This document shows, one piece after another, positions 6,721 to 7,175 of a DNA stretch of 7,175 bases. Numbering within the stretch: position 1 is the stretch's first letter; the number at the start of each line of letters is the position of its first letter. The notes under the pieces were generated by a model, which saw nothing but the letters and a program-made list of their open reading frames with translations, made no database searches and was not told the DNA's origin. The stretch is from Sphingopyxis sp. (GTDB taxonomy: Bacteria > Pseudomonadota > Alphaproteobacteria > Sphingomonadales > Sphingomonadaceae). Both the position numbers and the translations under genes were made by a program. The stretch covers positions 1-7,175 of the forward strand of contig JAAUPH010000121.1 in NCBI GenBank assembly GCA_012035435.1. The letters run 5' to 3'.

Positions 6721-6845
6721 CTGGCCGCCGCCTGCCGCGCGTTCAACGTGCTCACCATGGACTACTTTCGCGACTTCGCCGACCGGATGACGCCGGCCGC
6801 GGTGATCCCGGTGCACACGCCCGAGGAGGCGATCGCCGAGCAGGC
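6721..6845 (+). pseudogene. Amidohydrolase-like gene fragment
   Basis: The translation AACRAFNVLTMDYFRDFADR followed by MTPAAVIPVHTPEEAIAE resembles the segment of PF04909-type amidohydrolases where 'ADRLTPVAVIPMHTPEEAIAELE' is usual. Only about 40 residues are present, with neither start nor stop of its own. The frame runs on into an unrelated ParA-like stretch, and to the left it is open to 6658, where it shadows the DsrE-like gene. A gene caller would merge these as one ORF 6658-6978, which I do not accept as one protein. Confidence 0.4.
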
Positions 6846-6960
6846 GATCATGCGTGGCACCGGCGCGCGCGGCGCCGAGGTCGCCATCATCGATGCCGAC
6901 CCAGAAAAATGGATTTCGCAGTGGGCGAAGCTGCCGGGAAAGCCGGATAACATGGCGATC
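6846..6960 (+). pseudogene. ParA-family ATPase fragment
   Basis: RGAEVAIIDADPEKWISQWA and KLPGKPDN match the segment of plasmid or chromosome partition ATPases that follows the P-loop: the IDADP motif (Walker A-prime type) and the W-x-x-LPGKPD stretch seen in some alphaproteobacterial ParA proteins. The P-loop itself and everything after residue 38 are missing. Both ends coincide with GATC (6846-6849 and 6957-6960). The frame then meets TAG at 6976-6978 inside unrelated sequence. A fragment, not a working gene. Confidence 0.45.
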
Positions 6961-7175
6961 ATATTCAGCGCTTCGTAGAGGGAGTTGTGTTTGAAGTTGA
7001 GGGTCAACGCGGGTTCGGGTTCCTTGGACTCGGGTGCTTTGATATAACTCAACTCCAAAGGGCTGTCCGCGCTGATAGAGGACATCTTTTTTTGCATATC
7101 TGCCAAGACCTCGCGGATGGGTGCGTTTTGATAATTCAGTTCGGTCAGGGGAACGCTTTTCAGGCGGACGGTGAT
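6957..7175 (-). CDS. Partial secretin/STN-domain-like protein, runs off right edge
   Basis: The minus frame is open from the window end and reads ITVRLKSVPLTELNYQNAPI, REVLADMQKKM, later ALTLNFKHNSLYEALNMI. The alternation of 'NAPIREVLxxM' and 'LTLNFKxxSLYEALNMI' resembles the small beta-alpha repeats (STN/secretin N-domain type, 'VTLxLKNVPLEEALxxI') found in secretin-related proteins, notably of Verrucomicrobia and Planctomycetes. GC is about 50%, well below the rest of the window. The resemblance ends at ATGATC (6957-6962 region), where the ParA-like fragment begins on the other strand, although the minus frame itself stays open further. Probably a piece from a different genome joined here. 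Family and origin are inferred from pattern only. Confidence 0.4.

Noticed and set aside
6658..6978. A single 106-aa protein joining the amidohydrolase-like and ParA-like pieces
   Set aside because: The two halves belong to unrelated families, the first part shadows the DsrE-like gene, and the join carries a GATC; a fortuitous open frame is more likely.

Overview
The window looks like a piece of a high-GC alphaproteobacterial chromosome, most likely from Sphingomonadales (Sphingomonas/Sphingopyxis-like). The clues are the RF2 sequence, the lipoprotein-type methyltransferase directly behind prfB, the style of the small helix-turn-helix protein, and a GTCACCCCGG...CCGGGGTGAC extragenic palindrome of the kind common in this order. 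This assignment is by recall of protein families; no search was run.

Layout. Positions 1-578 (minus): 5' part of a nitronate monooxygenase-family gene, cut by the window edge. 776-2969 (plus): a PAS-GGDEF-EAL-PilZ cyclic-di-GMP protein, split by a one-base frameshift near 1001. 2974-3204 (minus): a small HTH protein, convergent with it, whose start lies in a UUCG hairpin followed by a run of 11 C. 3205-3683: no convincing gene. 3684-4214 (minus): a complete isochorismatase-family cysteine hydrolase of lower GC than its neighbours. 4215-4690: non-coding, with a REP-like palindrome, a 19-bp tandem duplication and a second palindrome. 4691-5817 (plus): prfB (RF2), interrupted by a one-base deletion near 5143. 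5814-6545 (plus): a lipoprotein-type SAM methyltransferase, translationally coupled to prfB. 6542-about 6715 (minus): the C-terminal part of a DsrE-like protein.

From about 6715 to the right end the sequence stops behaving like one genome. It holds short pieces resembling an amidohydrolase (plus), a ParA-type ATPase (plus) and a secretin/STN-like protein (minus, about 50% GC), with no gene boundaries between them. Two of the joins coincide with GATC. The simplest reading is a chimeric read, clone or assembly end.

Functionally the real genes form only one obvious unit, prfB with the methyltransferase. The c-di-GMP protein is a stand-alone signalling enzyme. Several conserved genes carry single-base indels in short homopolymers, so base-level accuracy here is doubtful, and frameshifts should not be read as biology without checking. 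I found no convincing new multi-gene system. The most interesting real items are the composite c-di-GMP protein, the apparently exported methyltransferase, and the poly-C/hairpin start of the small HTH gene.
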